From Desulfobacter postgatei 2ac9 (GTDB lineage Bacteria > Desulfobacterota > Desulfobacteria > Desulfobacterales > Desulfobacteraceae), in assembly GCF_000233695.2 (NCBI RefSeq), contig NZ_CM001488.1, positions 3,871,971-3,935,970 of the forward strand: DNA of 64,000 bases. The letters are read 5' to 3'. Below the pieces are notes generated by a model. It was given only the letters and a program-made list of their open reading frames with translations, had not been told where the DNA came from and made no database searches. This document shows, piece after piece, positions 10,601 through 18,701 of the stretch. Made by a program: the position numbers and the translations under genes. Each line of letters begins with the position of its first letter. The stretch's first letter is position 1.

Positions 10601-13600
10601 CCAGGCAAACGAACCGGCTCCCCTGGAGCGGATGAACTTTGAACCTAAAGAGCTGAATAATAAGGATTTGAAAATCAAGGGCCTGAAAAAAACAGACGCC
10701 CCAAAAGAAGTAATGAACAAAGATATATCGTTCAACACCTTTTTAGAACAGAACAAAACTTTGGTTCAGGAAGCGCTTCAGCGTGAATATCAAGCGTTTC
10801 AGCAGAAAAATGCCTTGGCGGCCGTTGAAAATTTAGGCCTGTATACCGGTTCTGTATGTATCGCGGGTGTTTCCGTGGGCCTGCCCGGCAAAGGACATCA
10901 GATATTCAATGATAAAAATTTTGACCGTATTCTGGCCGGGAATAATTTCATTGAACCCCTGACCGAGGAAGAGAAACATAGAATCGTCGACATGAACATT
11001 ACCCGGGTTTACAAGGAACCCAACGGCAATGCCCGGTTTGTGGATATTGTGCGCACGAAGGATGTGATCCAACTGGCCGGGAAACTCGGGTATTTTGATC
11101 TGTCTACGGAATACGGCATCAGCCGCAAGTTTGACCTTGTGGATGAACTGGCCATGGCCGCAGGACTTGAAGTCCTGAAAGACGCCAATATCCCCCTGGT
11201 CCAAGGGTATAAAAAAACCTCCACCGGCAGTCGCATCCCGGACGGACTGGTATTGCCCCAAGAGATGCAGGATACAACCGGCGTGATCATGACAGGTATT
11301 TTTCCTGGTTTTGAAACCCTGCTGCACCATCTCAATGCGTATTACTACAACAAGTTTTACGTCAAACCCTATGAAGAGCTGGAAAACATCTATTATCACC
11401 TGATGGAGAATCTGTCGGACAGGGATATGAAGGATGTGATCACGAACTGGTTTTTCAAGATACGTGAGCGACGCAAAGTATACGGCCAGTATAAATTTGA
11501 ACGTAATATCCTCTTTGATATCGTCTCTTTAGGTGGCGCACATTTTGCCCAGCTTATCCGGGCAAAAGGACCCAATATTCATCTGAGCGGGGCGTGTGCA
11601 TCCACCACCCAGGCCATTGGCGTGGCACAGGACTGGATTCGAAGCGCCCGGTGCGACAGAGTGATCGTCATCGGCGGAGAAGCGGCCACAAGTGAGGCTC
11701 AGATGCCGTGGGTGGGGTCAGGATTTCTGGCCATGGGCGCTGCCACCAGCAAGGAAGTGGTTTCAGACGCTGCCAAGCCCTTTGATGAGGACAGAAACGG
11801 CACAATTTTAGGTTCCGGTGCAGTAGGGATCGTTGTGGAACGGGAAGACACCCTGAAACGCAGGGGGTTGAACGGCCAGGCCCGGATCTTGGGCTCTTAT
11901 ATCGGAAACAGCGCATTCCATCCCTCCCGTATTGATGTGGGCCACCTTTCCGGTGAACTCAATAAATTCGTAGGCCAGGTGGAAAGGCAAAACGGCATAT
12001 CCCGCAGGGATATGGCCGGGCAACTGGTATTTATGTCCCACGAGACCTTTACGCCGGCCCGGGGCGGCAGTGCCTCGGCTGAAGTGGAGGCGTTGAAATC
12101 CGCGTTCCCAGATGATTACAGGCAGATCACAATCACCAACACCAAGGGATATACAGGTCACACCCTGGGCGCGGGCGTTGAGGATGCCATACTGGTGAAA
12201 GGCCTGCAGAAAAAGAAGTTTCCGCCTGTGGCCAACCTGGATCATGTGCCTGCCGAATTTTCAGATTTGAACTTTACACAGTCCGGGAATGGCGATTACC
12301 GCTTTGGGCTGCATTTCAGCGCCGGGTTCGGATCCCATTTTGCCTTTTTAATGGTAGACCGGCTTGAGGAAGCCGGCGTGGAGAATAATCCGGCCTACCA
12401 TGCGTGGCTGACCCGGATCACCGGCAGCACAGAACCCATGCTGGGCGTCACAAATAAAACCCTGTGCGTTTTCCCCAAGGATCAACGCACAGGGGCAATG
12501 GCCCAGGGAAAGATAGAGGATAAAGGCAGTGGGGCGGCCAAACCTGCTGCCCCTGAAGTCGGGAGATCAAAGGGGCACGATGAACCCGAACAACGGGTAT
12601 CTGTCCAGGTGGAACACTCCCCAAAAGTTGTGGTGAAATCAGCGGCCACAGATGTTTTAGCTCAAATCACCGACCTGATCGCCAACCAGACCGGGTATAC
12701 CCATGACATGCTGGAACCGGACCTTGATCTGGAAGCGGATCTGGGCATTGACACGGTCAAGCAGGTGGAGACCTTCGGTAAAATCACCAAATCCTTCGGC
12801 CTGACCGTGCCCGAAGATATCAGCCTTTCGGAATTGAATACCATACGCAAAATTGCCGAGTACATCGGCAGCCGTATTCAGACGGCGGATACCCCGGCAC
12901 AGCCTGACGCCGGTACAGTTGTTCAGACACCAAAGCCTGGTTCCGGCAGCGGCCCGGACGTCATGAAGGAGATCACCGCCCTGATTGCTGAGCAGACCGG
13001 TTACACCCTGGATATGCTGGAACCGGACCTTGATCTGGAAGCGGATCTGGGCATTGACACGGTCAAGCAGGTGGAGACCTTCGGTAAAATCACCAAGTCC
13101 TTTGGCCTGACCGTGCCCGAAGATATCAGCCTTTCGGAATTGAATACCATACGCAAAATTGCCGAGTACATCGGCAGCCGTATTCAGACGGTGGATACCC
13201 CGGCACAGCCTGACGCCGGTACAGCTGTCCAGACACCGAAGCCTGGTTCCGGCAGCGGTCCGGACATTATTGATGATATCACTGCCCTGATCGCCGAGCA
13301 GACCGGTTATACCAAGGATATGCTGGAAGCGGATCTGGATCTGGAGGCGGATCTGGGCATTGACACGGTCAAGCAGGTGGAGACCTTCGGCAAGATTACA
13401 AAAGCATACGGCCTGTCTGTTCCCGAGGATATCAATCTTTCTGAATTGAACACCATCAGGAAAATCAGTGAATATATACAGTCCCAACTGACTGGGGATC
13501 AAAACCACAATGCAAAGAACCCACCGACGTCTGCAGCCCCGGGCCGTCAAGTACCTGAAACCGGTCATTCCGGGCAGGCAAGCCGGTCTCCCATGCAATC

Positions 13601-16106
13601 GGATCAACCGGGAATTCAACGATATACCTTTGGATTGCGCAAGCTGTCCAGCCCTCTCCCCGGCAATCTTGATTTTGAGGGGCAGACCTATTTGATCACC
13701 ATGGACAAACAAGGCTTTGGTCGGGCTGTGGCGGATCTTATCACAGAAAACAAAGGGCATGTAATCTGTGTGGGTAACAGTGAACACGATGATTACACCG
13801 TTGATTTAAACAGGCTTGAAGGGGCCGAAGATCTCATCTCCAGAATCAAGGCGGAACATGACGGTCTTTCCGGGATCTTTTTCCTTCATCCCCTGGATTT
13901 TGCCATGGATTCAGGTGAAAATTTGGCGGCAGAGAGTGCCTGCGTCAAATTTTTATTTCTGTTGTGCAAGGCATTCGGCAGCGGGCTGGATCAATCTTGT
14001 GGCCGTATAGCTGCCGTATCGGTCCAGTCCGCCCTGGCCCGTTTCAAGGAACCTGCACCGGATCGGATTTTTCCTGTTTTCAGCGGCATTTCAGGCCTGC
14101 TGAAAACCGTATCCAAGGAGTACCCGGGAACAGGGGTGAAACTGGTCGAGTTCATCGATAAAAAAGAGATTGCCGATATAACCCAAGCCGCTTCTGTCTT
14201 CATGGACGAAGTTTTCAGCATCAGCACCCGCCTGGAGGTGGGCATTGAAAAGGGGTTAAGATTCGGTATCCGTGCAAAGACCGGCAGTTTGGCAGCATCA
14301 CAGCCCCAGGGCCAAGGAGCCGCCGTCATCAAGGACAACGACACCCTGCTGGTCACAGGCGGTGCTGCGGGTATCACCTATGAACTGCTCAAGGCGGTTA
14401 TACGTCCGGACATGCACCTGGTTATTTTAGGACGCAGCCGGGTGGAAGAGGAATTGGAAATTCCTGTGACCGATGCCATGGATGACACACAAATCATGGC
14501 CGCACTTAAAACCATACACCCGAACGCCAAACCCGTGGAGCTGAAAAACAGAACAGCCGGATTGCGGCGGATTCTTACGGCCCGGGGAAATCTGGCCCAA
14601 CTGCGTGCCAACGCAAAGGTGGTGGATTACCATGCCGTGGATGTCACCGACCCCGAGGCCGTTCTAAAGGCGACAAGCCGGTACGATCGTATAGACGGGG
14701 TTATTCATGCTGCAGGTGTGGATAGAAGTATTATGATTGAAAAAAAATCCATGGATGATTTCAATCTGGTTTTTGACACCAAGGTCAAGGGGATAGCCAA
14801 TGTGCTGGCAGCCATTGAAAATAAAAACTGCCGGTATATCATCGGTTTTTCATCCATCACGGCCAGATTCGGTAATGAGGCCCAGTCTGACTACACCGCA
14901 GGAAACGACATGATGGGGGCCATGATACAGGCAAGTGCCCTGAAAACACCGGAACTGACCTATAAAGTGTTTGACTGGACCGCATGGGCTGAAATCGGGA
15001 TGGCCGCCCAAGGGACGATTGAAGCTGTGCTCAAGGAAAAAGGCATTGCCTTTCTTCCGGTGAACCAAGGGGTCCGTTTTTTCCAGGAAGAGCTGCAAAA
15101 TCCGATCAGCACTGAAATTCTGATTGGTGCGCCTCCTGAAAACAATCCAGCCGCATTTGACCCGGACGGCCTGCTTGCCATAGGTCCCTTCCTGGACACC
15201 GTGGAAAAGGATTCCACCCCGAACCGGCTGAAATTTAAACGCCTTCTGGAAGCGGACAGGGATCTTTTCCTTTTCGACCATGCCAGAAAAGGTGTGCCGC
15301 TGTTTTTAGGGGCAACCGGTCTGGAAACGATGGCTGAAGCGGCTATGGAATGCAGCGGATCCCAAGGACGCATCCTTGAGGTCAGTGATTTTAAAATTCC
15401 CTATGGTATCAAATTGTTAAAGAATCGCCCCAAAGAGATTGAAATTTTTGCTGAAAAAAATGACGACGGCGTAATAACAACCGAGATCCACTCCGTCTTC
15501 ACCCCCCCGGGAGGCAAAGCCCCTGTCCAGGATACCCTGCATTACCAGGGCAAATTTAAAATCGGGACGGATTCGCCCGCGCTGGATGACATATCCATCC
15601 CGGCGCTGTCGGAATTTAAGGTCGATGCCGACTGGCAGGAACAGATCTACCACCCGGAGCGCCTGTTCATGGACGGGCTGTTCCGCTCCGTGGATCAGTT
15701 GGCGGCCCTGGATGAGGATAGCCTGGTCACAGTGGTTCAATGGCGGCCCGGACGCGAATTTTTTAAAGGCCGGACCTATCCTGAATTTGCCACCCCTGTT
15801 GTGATCATGGATGCTGTATTCCAAACCGGCGGCATACTGGAGTTTTTCACCAGTGCTGACGTGATGCTGCCCTATGCCATCGGCAAGGTTTCCTTTGCAG
15901 GGGCGGTTCTACCGGAGACGCCGTATTTCTGCGTGACCCGGCGTATGGCCCAGGACAGTGACACCAAAACCTATCATATGCAGCTGGCAGATACTTCGGG
16001 CCGTGTGATCATAGATATTAAGGATTTTCAAATGGTCCGGGTGGATCACCTCACCGAAGAGAACCGTCCCGCTATGCCCATGCTGGTGGATATGGCAACA
16101 GCCTGA
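4668..16106 (+). CDS. Iterative PKS/PUFA-synthase-like megasynthase (ER-ER-KS-KS*-AT-KS-ACP3-KR-DH)
   Basis: A 3812-residue multidomain lipid/polyketide synthase with a GTG start and AAGGAG eight bases upstream. Domains: two nitronate-monooxygenase-like TIM barrels (about 1-230, GREAGGR; 310-600, GNEAGGH), similar to PfaD-type trans enoyl reductases. KS1 (690-1150) has Cys904, His1040 and His1076. KS2 (1175-1630) keeps Cys1382, but both catalytic His are replaced (Phe1515, Tyr1549). AT (1655-1945) has GHSVGEYSAL with Ser1746. KS3 (2060-2565) has Cys2310, His2458 and His2498. Three ACPs have Thr2696, Thr2798 and Thr2900 where Ser normally carries phosphopantetheine. KR (2950-3450) has TGGAAGI and SDYTAGN. 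A hot-dog DH (3520-3790) has FDHARKGVPLF. The KS-KS* pair resembles PfaC KS-CLF, and AT-ACPs-KR-DH resembles PfaA. The product is unknown; a reduced or partly unsaturated acyl chain is inferred. No thioesterase is seen. Confidence 0.9.
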   Translation: MLNRILTTRLPLLAYHPPKTYDLDFFKNIWLAGAMPVLDTEFIGMSKLSDLIGQLKNQNLRHGIRIYAEDEEIWDYFEQHPADLPECVIVAYHNPDSLIKRQAVSAEILMMEIYESGLETILKGINPHGIILKGREAGGRTSSASSFMLSQYYGQKSDLPYFVHGGVGFHTAPGFFAAGAAGLVLDDQLYLAEDAPVSEAFKAVLKKMEETDTVVLDGGGNTQHRVFAKPGTKIVQELIKKISIKKAEGQNLDFIKTEIEQNMASLDQEHDTPMQSLFYLGQDASFARHFAKRGSRLEQMIRALFTSVGDALNAVEQFDPLTEHTPLAKAHGTRFPITQGPMANISDNKEFAKAVYDNGGLPFFALGSLPVEIADQILPEKSDDLPIFGAGMIGIKAFNPTLDHHLELIKKKKTPFALFAGGIPSQINELEACGTRAYLHTPMPGVLKNAFEKGTRRFILEGNEAGGHIGSLSSMVLWELSIETLLDLPSDQRPDVSVLFAGGIISAAGSHFISAMTALLAKEGVKIGIQIGTAYLFTKEIVETGALTSVYQQVVQEHKRTTIIGSTVGLPCRTADTTFAGQIMKNEHCRLADDTMNLGERKSAFEKDNLGSLLISAKGKTPDFNHKNDGQWILYTEEEQRSNGNFMTGEGLGFFETQTTIARIHEELFLKKDALIARLDALEVLFSADGQINDEIAVVGMGCVFPDAHDTDAFWQNILDKKYSISKVPDNRWEESLYYDPDPKAENKSYTQIAGLVNDFQFDSERFGYTPAKASKLSRSQQMLLHAAYQAVENAKLLADDNRLATKIQNRTAVVVATCLGNEMASDLHFKYFFPEVKNYLRSTPEFNALSEPEQNKIIDRLRVKMSQGSIYEPVHGVTLNMEAARIAYHLGITGINYVVDAACATSLAAIECGIHELLSGAHDMVIAGGVNTNLTPESFVGFCKMGTLSANGSFPFDERADGFILGEGAGVLVLKRLKDAIREKDTILGVIKGIASSSDGKGKGIAAPDKEGQKLAFQRCHEKIKSEFSPGMVQFIEAHGTGTKVGDAVEMETLRQVYDAGASIGVSSIKSQIGHLLGAAGMAGMIKTLLALNHQILPPNGSFENISPKIDITDSPLFVLGDAKPWEAPVSGPRMAAVSAYGFGGINYHVVVSELNASDTTLSRGIFTDLDHDPNDDRIVFSGMGVVLPKAKNKEAFWDTMVSGQKAYQPMPSDRMANACYAEEDENSGFRLPMMKNGIVDDFMLDPKTFKIPPSAITYMDRAQLFGLDAAGQALEQARMNDKLTAGNRIGVILGTISGTRNVESIISTRTPLLQRMIRSIPDVDANTLSAIADHVGDLLGKKYPPMNGDSIPGMLSNIVSARISKHYNIQGTNFVVDASCASATMALNMAVKNLRAGNLDAVLTGGVDTNLYPGVLLAFKRLGILAETEPSLFDNDANGYVMGEGAACLVVTTYKYAKQNDMPILGELKCLNMAASAPEHLLSPSENKYEKVISNDTGVFKTRKPHLAYLDVFGVSNPFLDLVEKQAIEKSLNHPVGYGNIKTEFGYFKAANPAVVMARLLMMSEKGVLLPTHGYRPHSTLIEKNSLLHPVKEITPLADGALLGADVNGIGGNHGHVIIGRLPRFLQSKKAYASVAQAAVTPGVWPDKARPLAVTALLSGQGAQSAGMLNALYQAVPEIKAVMDQGETIFQARRGTSLLELMNTGGTPLNQTENTQPAIFLSTAAIYHALSLKGFEPDFYIGHSVGEYSALYCAGLIDFTTAMNLVISRADFMARASKENPGGIMVIFDGEKAAQEMILESGVDDIWLVNKNSEKQTAIAGTTKGIDLFCAHLKDKDIFHKKLALSAAFHTPLLESAAANMAKILESVKFNLKNAHKIISNLTARPYPADEQMIRTHLARQIVSPVEFVESVKGVHAQGCKRFIEIGPGRLLCNLLKNISIEEPESMPTADAKKGELESFNLAAERFVPSKAKEIAQANEPAPLERMNFEPKELNNKDLKIKGLKKTDAPKEVMNKDISFNTFLEQNKTLVQEALQREYQAFQQKNALAAVENLGLYTGSVCIAGVSVGLPGKGHQIFNDKNFDRILAGNNFIEPLTEEEKHRIVDMNITRVYKEPNGNARFVDIVRTKDVIQLAGKLGYFDLSTEYGISRKFDLVDELAMAAGLEVLKDANIPLVQGYKKTSTGSRIPDGLVLPQEMQDTTGVIMTGIFPGFETLLHHLNAYYYNKFYVKPYEELENIYYHLMENLSDRDMKDVITNWFFKIRERRKVYGQYKFERNILFDIVSLGGAHFAQLIRAKGPNIHLSGACASTTQAIGVAQDWIRSARCDRVIVIGGEAATSEAQMPWVGSGFLAMGAATSKEVVSDAAKPFDEDRNGTILGSGAVGIVVEREDTLKRRGLNGQARILGSYIGNSAFHPSRIDVGHLSGELNKFVGQVERQNGISRRDMAGQLVFMSHETFTPARGGSASAEVEALKSAFPDDYRQITITNTKGYTGHTLGAGVEDAILVKGLQKKKFPPVANLDHVPAEFSDLNFTQSGNGDYRFGLHFSAGFGSHFAFLMVDRLEEAGVENNPAYHAWLTRITGSTEPMLGVTNKTLCVFPKDQRTGAMAQGKIEDKGSGAAKPAAPEVGRSKGHDEPEQRVSVQVEHSPKVVVKSAATDVLAQITDLIANQTGYTHDMLEPDLDLEADLGIDTVKQVETFGKITKSFGLTVPEDISLSELNTIRKIAEYIGSRIQTADTPAQPDAGTVVQTPKPGSGSGPDVMKEITALIAEQTGYTLDMLEPDLDLEADLGIDTVKQVETFGKITKSFGLTVPEDISLSELNTIRKIAEYIGSRIQTVDTPAQPDAGTAVQTPKPGSGSGPDIIDDITALIAEQTGYTKDMLEADLDLEADLGIDTVKQVETFGKITKAYGLSVPEDINLSELNTIRKISEYIQSQLTGDQNHNAKNPPTSAAPGRQVPETGHSGQASRSPMQSDQPGIQRYTFGLRKLSSPLPGNLDFEGQTYLITMDKQGFGRAVADLITENKGHVICVGNSEHDDYTVDLNRLEGAEDLISRIKAEHDGLSGIFFLHPLDFAMDSGENLAAESACVKFLFLLCKAFGSGLDQSCGRIAAVSVQSALARFKEPAPDRIFPVFSGISGLLKTVSKEYPGTGVKLVEFIDKKEIADITQAASVFMDEVFSISTRLEVGIEKGLRFGIRAKTGSLAASQPQGQGAAVIKDNDTLLVTGGAAGITYELLKAVIRPDMHLVILGRSRVEEELEIPVTDAMDDTQIMAALKTIHPNAKPVELKNRTAGLRRILTARGNLAQLRANAKVVDYHAVDVTDPEAVLKATSRYDRIDGVIHAAGVDRSIMIEKKSMDDFNLVFDTKVKGIANVLAAIENKNCRYIIGFSSITARFGNEAQSDYTAGNDMMGAMIQASALKTPELTYKVFDWTAWAEIGMAAQGTIEAVLKEKGIAFLPVNQGVRFFQEELQNPISTEILIGAPPENNPAAFDPDGLLAIGPFLDTVEKDSTPNRLKFKRLLEADRDLFLFDHARKGVPLFLGATGLETMAEAAMECSGSQGRILEVSDFKIPYGIKLLKNRPKEIEIFAEKNDDGVITTEIHSVFTPPGGKAPVQDTLHYQGKFKIGTDSPALDDISIPALSEFKVDADWQEQIYHPERLFMDGLFRSVDQLAALDEDSLVTVVQWRPGREFFKGRTYPEFATPVVIMDAVFQTGGILEFFTSADVMLPYAIGKVSFAGAVLPETPYFCVTRRMAQDSDTKTYHMQLADTSGRVIIDIKDFQMVRVDHLTEENRPAMPMLVDMATA
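12660..13480 (+). repeat. Three tandem ACP-encoding repeats of 306 bp
   Basis: The Thr codons of the three GIDTVKQVE motifs are exactly 306 bases apart (12753, 13059, 13365). Units one and two, including the Pro/Ala/Gly linker, are nearly identical at DNA level, which indicates recent duplication or gene conversion. Unit three has diverged more. Copy number is therefore prone to change and to assembly collapse. Confidence 0.9.
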
Positions 16107-16117
16107 TGGTCGGTTAG

Positions 16118-16840
16118 ATGCAACGCATGAGTCTGCTGTTCCGGGAACAGGGCATTGATTTTTGTCTTGTCCACATTCCGGCAATGCTCGATGCGTTATT
16201 ACCCCAAACAGTCGGGCCTGGTTACCAGACCAGGCCCGGCTGCCGATTCAGTCCGGATCAGTTTGCACAGCCTGTGCTTTCCCCGGCTGAACTCAATGGC
16301 CTAAATCAATTGTTTGCCCTGAAAAAGCAGGTGGAACGACTGGCCGGACGATGGGCGGTAAAAAACCTTGTCATGCAGGAGACAGGCTTGTCCCCGGATG
16401 CAATTGAGATACATAATGACGCATCCGGGGCACCGGTCCTGGTATCATCTTTTGATTATGCCATATCCATTACGCATTCAGGGGATTACGCTTTGGCAGC
16501 TCTGTGCGGAGACGTCAATGCCATCGGTGTTGATATGGAGGCCATAAGCCCCGTGGATATCCCGGCCCTTTTACACGCCGGATTTTCCGAAAAAGAGCGA
16601 AACGCATACGCCGGGGCTGACCTTGAAACCATCCTGAAAATCTGGACCATCAAAGAAGCCTTGCTCAAATACCGGCGAACCGGTTTAAAAACCCCTGTAA
16701 AAAAAATCGAATGGCTGGATGAAACACTGTATGAAAATCATCTCCCCATTGATAACGTTCTCGTAAAATCCTTCCAACTGGATAAAGTAATTTTCTCGGT
16801 GGTCTTTCCATCGGTATCCACAACCCATTCACCGGCATGA
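16118..16840 (+). CDS. 4'-phosphopantetheinyl transferase, Sfp type
   Basis: A 240-residue enzyme that transfers phosphopantetheine from CoA to carrier proteins, presumably the three ACPs of the preceding megasynthase. Residues around IGVDMEAISP (Mg-binding Asp/Glu) and the WTIKEALLK motif are the family core. The N-terminal half shows the pseudo-repeat expected of the Sfp class. It begins 11 bases after the megasynthase stop without a strong ribosome binding site, so translation is probably coupled. ATG at 16127 is an alternative start. A long hairpin follows the gene. Confidence 0.9.
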   Translation: MQRMSLLFREQGIDFCLVHIPAMLDALLPQTVGPGYQTRPGCRFSPDQFAQPVLSPAELNGLNQLFALKKQVERLAGRWAVKNLVMQETGLSPDAIEIHNDASGAPVLVSSFDYAISITHSGDYALAALCGDVNAIGVDMEAISPVDIPALLHAGFSEKERNAYAGADLETILKIWTIKEALLKYRRTGLKTPVKKIEWLDETLYENHLPIDNVLVKSFQLDKVIFSVVFPSVSTTHSPA

Positions 16841-16896
16841 TAATCAATGGATTAGGGGTTACACAGCCCCAGGACATTGACACCACAGGTTTTTGA

Positions 16897-16959
16897 AAAT
16901 AACAGCCATGGGTTGAGCCTGGGTGTTGATAGACCAGGGTCAGCCCATGGCTGTTATTT
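16897..16959 (+). terminator. Strong hairpin closing the megasynthase operon
   Basis: Arms 16897-16912 and 16944-16959 pair perfectly over 16 bases (AAATAACAGCCATGGG). Partial inner pairing (GCCTGG/CCAGG) extends the stem. There is no clear T-run, but its position just after the PPTase gene favours a terminator. The rest of 16841-17315 holds only the promoter listed next; no gene is visible. Confidence 0.65.
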
Positions 16960-17034
16960 GAATTTCCGGTATAGAAAAATGGGCGGTTGATATTCTCTGC
17001 TACTGAAAATAATCTATGTATTTTAAAATGTTAC

Positions 17035-17063
17035 TTGACACTGAGTTCTACTTTGAATAGATA
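17035..17063 (+). promoter_or_regulatory. Probable sigma-70 promoter for the activator gene
   Basis: TTGACA (17035-17040) is followed after exactly 17 bases by TAGATA (17058-17063). The -35 is perfect and the -10 is weak. It would give a leader of about 245 bases to the activator start at 17316. Confidence 0.4.
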
Positions 17064-17315
17064 AATATGTATTCATTTTGAAATTTTGTGACAACTATCG
17101 TTTACATCTGGACAGCTTTAAATAACCTGCCTTCAACAGACGATGTAATCAAAAATTACAACGACTCAATAATAATGGCCCCGATAAATGAGTTTATCGG
17201 TAACATCCTCAAGAAACTTATCCTTCTCGCAGGATAATGATGCGACAGGATGCCTGCTCCCAGGCATTGTAACCAGAAGGATTGCGAAACGACATTGGGA
17301 AAAGGGGACACTTCA

Positions 17316-18701
17316 ATGAAAAATATAGGAGACAGGAAACTTAATCTGATCAGTTTTGCCAATCCAATTGCAGGTACTGGCTTGCTAAATCAGATTGCTA
17401 GACTCGATTATGATGTTAACTTGATCAAATCTCTCAATGAGATGAACAGGTGTAAGAACAGGGAATTGCCAGCCACCAACCCAATGGTAATATTCCTTGG
17501 AGATAATAATAATCCGGAGCCTTTATTTGTTGATTCATTGCAGTCAAATCATGAATTCCCATCCCTTGCTGTATTGGAAGCCAAAACGCCCACATGGAAT
17601 GACAAAATACTTGATTTGTGCAATGATTTTCTCATATGGCCTTGCAGTGATCGAGAGCTTACCCATCGTCTTGATCGCATGATATCATTATCGGACCAGC
17701 AAGAGCTTGAAATTGATGAAGACCTGACAGATACTTTTTCCAGGCACGGTCTTTTGGGACGATCGCCATCGTTTGTCAAAGTATTGAGATCCATACAGCA
17801 AATTCTCAATCATGATGTGACTGTTCTAATTGATGGTGCGACCGGCACTGGCAAGGAATTGGTGGCTCGCGTGCTTCATTACTGTGGTCCGAGAAAGGGG
17901 TGTCCCTTTGTGCCGGTCAATTGCGGCTCTATTCCGGACAGTTTATTTGAAAATGAATTTTTTGGTCACGCGCGAGGCGCGTTCACCGATGCCAAATCTG
18001 CCAGTGAAGGTCTGATCGAACAAGCTCAGGAAGGAACGCTATTTTTAGATGAGATTGAAGCGCTATCCGCAAAAGGGCAGGTCTCTCTATTGAGATTTCT
18101 TCAAAGCCATGAATATCGCCCCCTTGGCAGCAAGCAGATCAAGCGTGCCGACGTTCGTATTATCGCCGCAACAAATACAAACTTGAATAAGTTGGTCGAT
18201 ACCCAAAAGTTTCGCAGGGACCTATGGTATCGACTGAACATTGTTCAACTCGGTTTACCCTCCCTTTGCGAACGGGAAGAAGACATCGAACTCTTGGCCA
18301 ATCATTTTCTCCAAGTCTTTACCAAGCAGTACAATCTAGAAAAAAAGACACTGCATCCGTCAACCATCTTTCATTTGTACCGCCATCATTGGCCGGGAAA
18401 CATCCGCGAGTTGGAGAATTTCATTCACCGCAGTGTGCTGATGGCGAATAATCACTCCCAAATTGTAGCTGACCCAAGTAGTTGGGATTCATCTCCGGAA
18501 GTACCTGACGTATCTCTGCGTTTCAGGCAAGCCAAAGCGGAAATGATTTCAAGATTTGAGCGAGCCTATCTCATGTCGCTAATGGAAGAGACTCAAGGAA
18601 ATGTCAGCAAGGCGGCAAAATTATCCGGCAAGGAACGGCGCGCCCTCGGGAAGCTGCTGAAGAAACACGGCATTGACCGGAAGTACTACTTGACTGGTTG
18701 A
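17316..18701 (+). CDS. Sigma-54-dependent activator, probable regulator of the eCIS operon
   Basis: A 461-residue enhancer-binding protein. Start 17316 is chosen over the in-frame 17250 because AAAGGGG precedes it. Residues about 1-130 look like a receiver-like fold, but the phosphorylation site cannot be assigned. AAA+ follows, with Walker A DGATGTGKE (Lys180), the sigma-54 loop as GAFTDA (221-226; Asp instead of Gly), and LFLDEIEAL. The C-terminal Fis-type helix-turn-helix is NVSKAAKLSGKERRALGKLL. Its 3' end overlaps the convergent TPR gene by 16 bases. Because the eCIS operon has a sigma-54 promoter, this adjacent gene is the natural candidate activator; that link is inferred. Confidence 0.9.
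   Translation: MKNIGDRKLNLISFANPIAGTGLLNQIARLDYDVNLIKSLNEMNRCKNRELPATNPMVIFLGDNNNPEPLFVDSLQSNHEFPSLAVLEAKTPTWNDKILDLCNDFLIWPCSDRELTHRLDRMISLSDQQELEIDEDLTDTFSRHGLLGRSPSFVKVLRSIQQILNHDVTVLIDGATGTGKELVARVLHYCGPRKGCPFVPVNCGSIPDSLFENEFFGHARGAFTDAKSASEGLIEQAQEGTLFLDEIEALSAKGQVSLLRFLQSHEYRPLGSKQIKRADVRIIAATNTNLNKLVDTQKFRRDLWYRLNIVQLGLPSLCEREEDIELLANHFLQVFTKQYNLEKKTLHPSTIFHLYRHHWPGNIRELENFIHRSVLMANNHSQIVADPSSWDSSPEVPDVSLRFRQAKAEMISRFERAYLMSLMEETQGNVSKAAKLSGKERRALGKLLKKHGIDRKYYLTG

Noticed and set aside
12657..13787. A 376-codon minus-strand frame opposite the ACP repeats
   Set aside because: Antisense shadow of repeated, G+C-rich ACP coding sequence; it simply mirrors the three repeats and has no ribosome binding site.
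17976..17993. GAFTDA in place of GAFTGA as evidence that the second activator cannot use sigma-54
   Set aside because: The key Thr and Phe are kept, and I recall Asp at this position in other members of the family, so it is not a reliable sign of lost sigma-54 contact.
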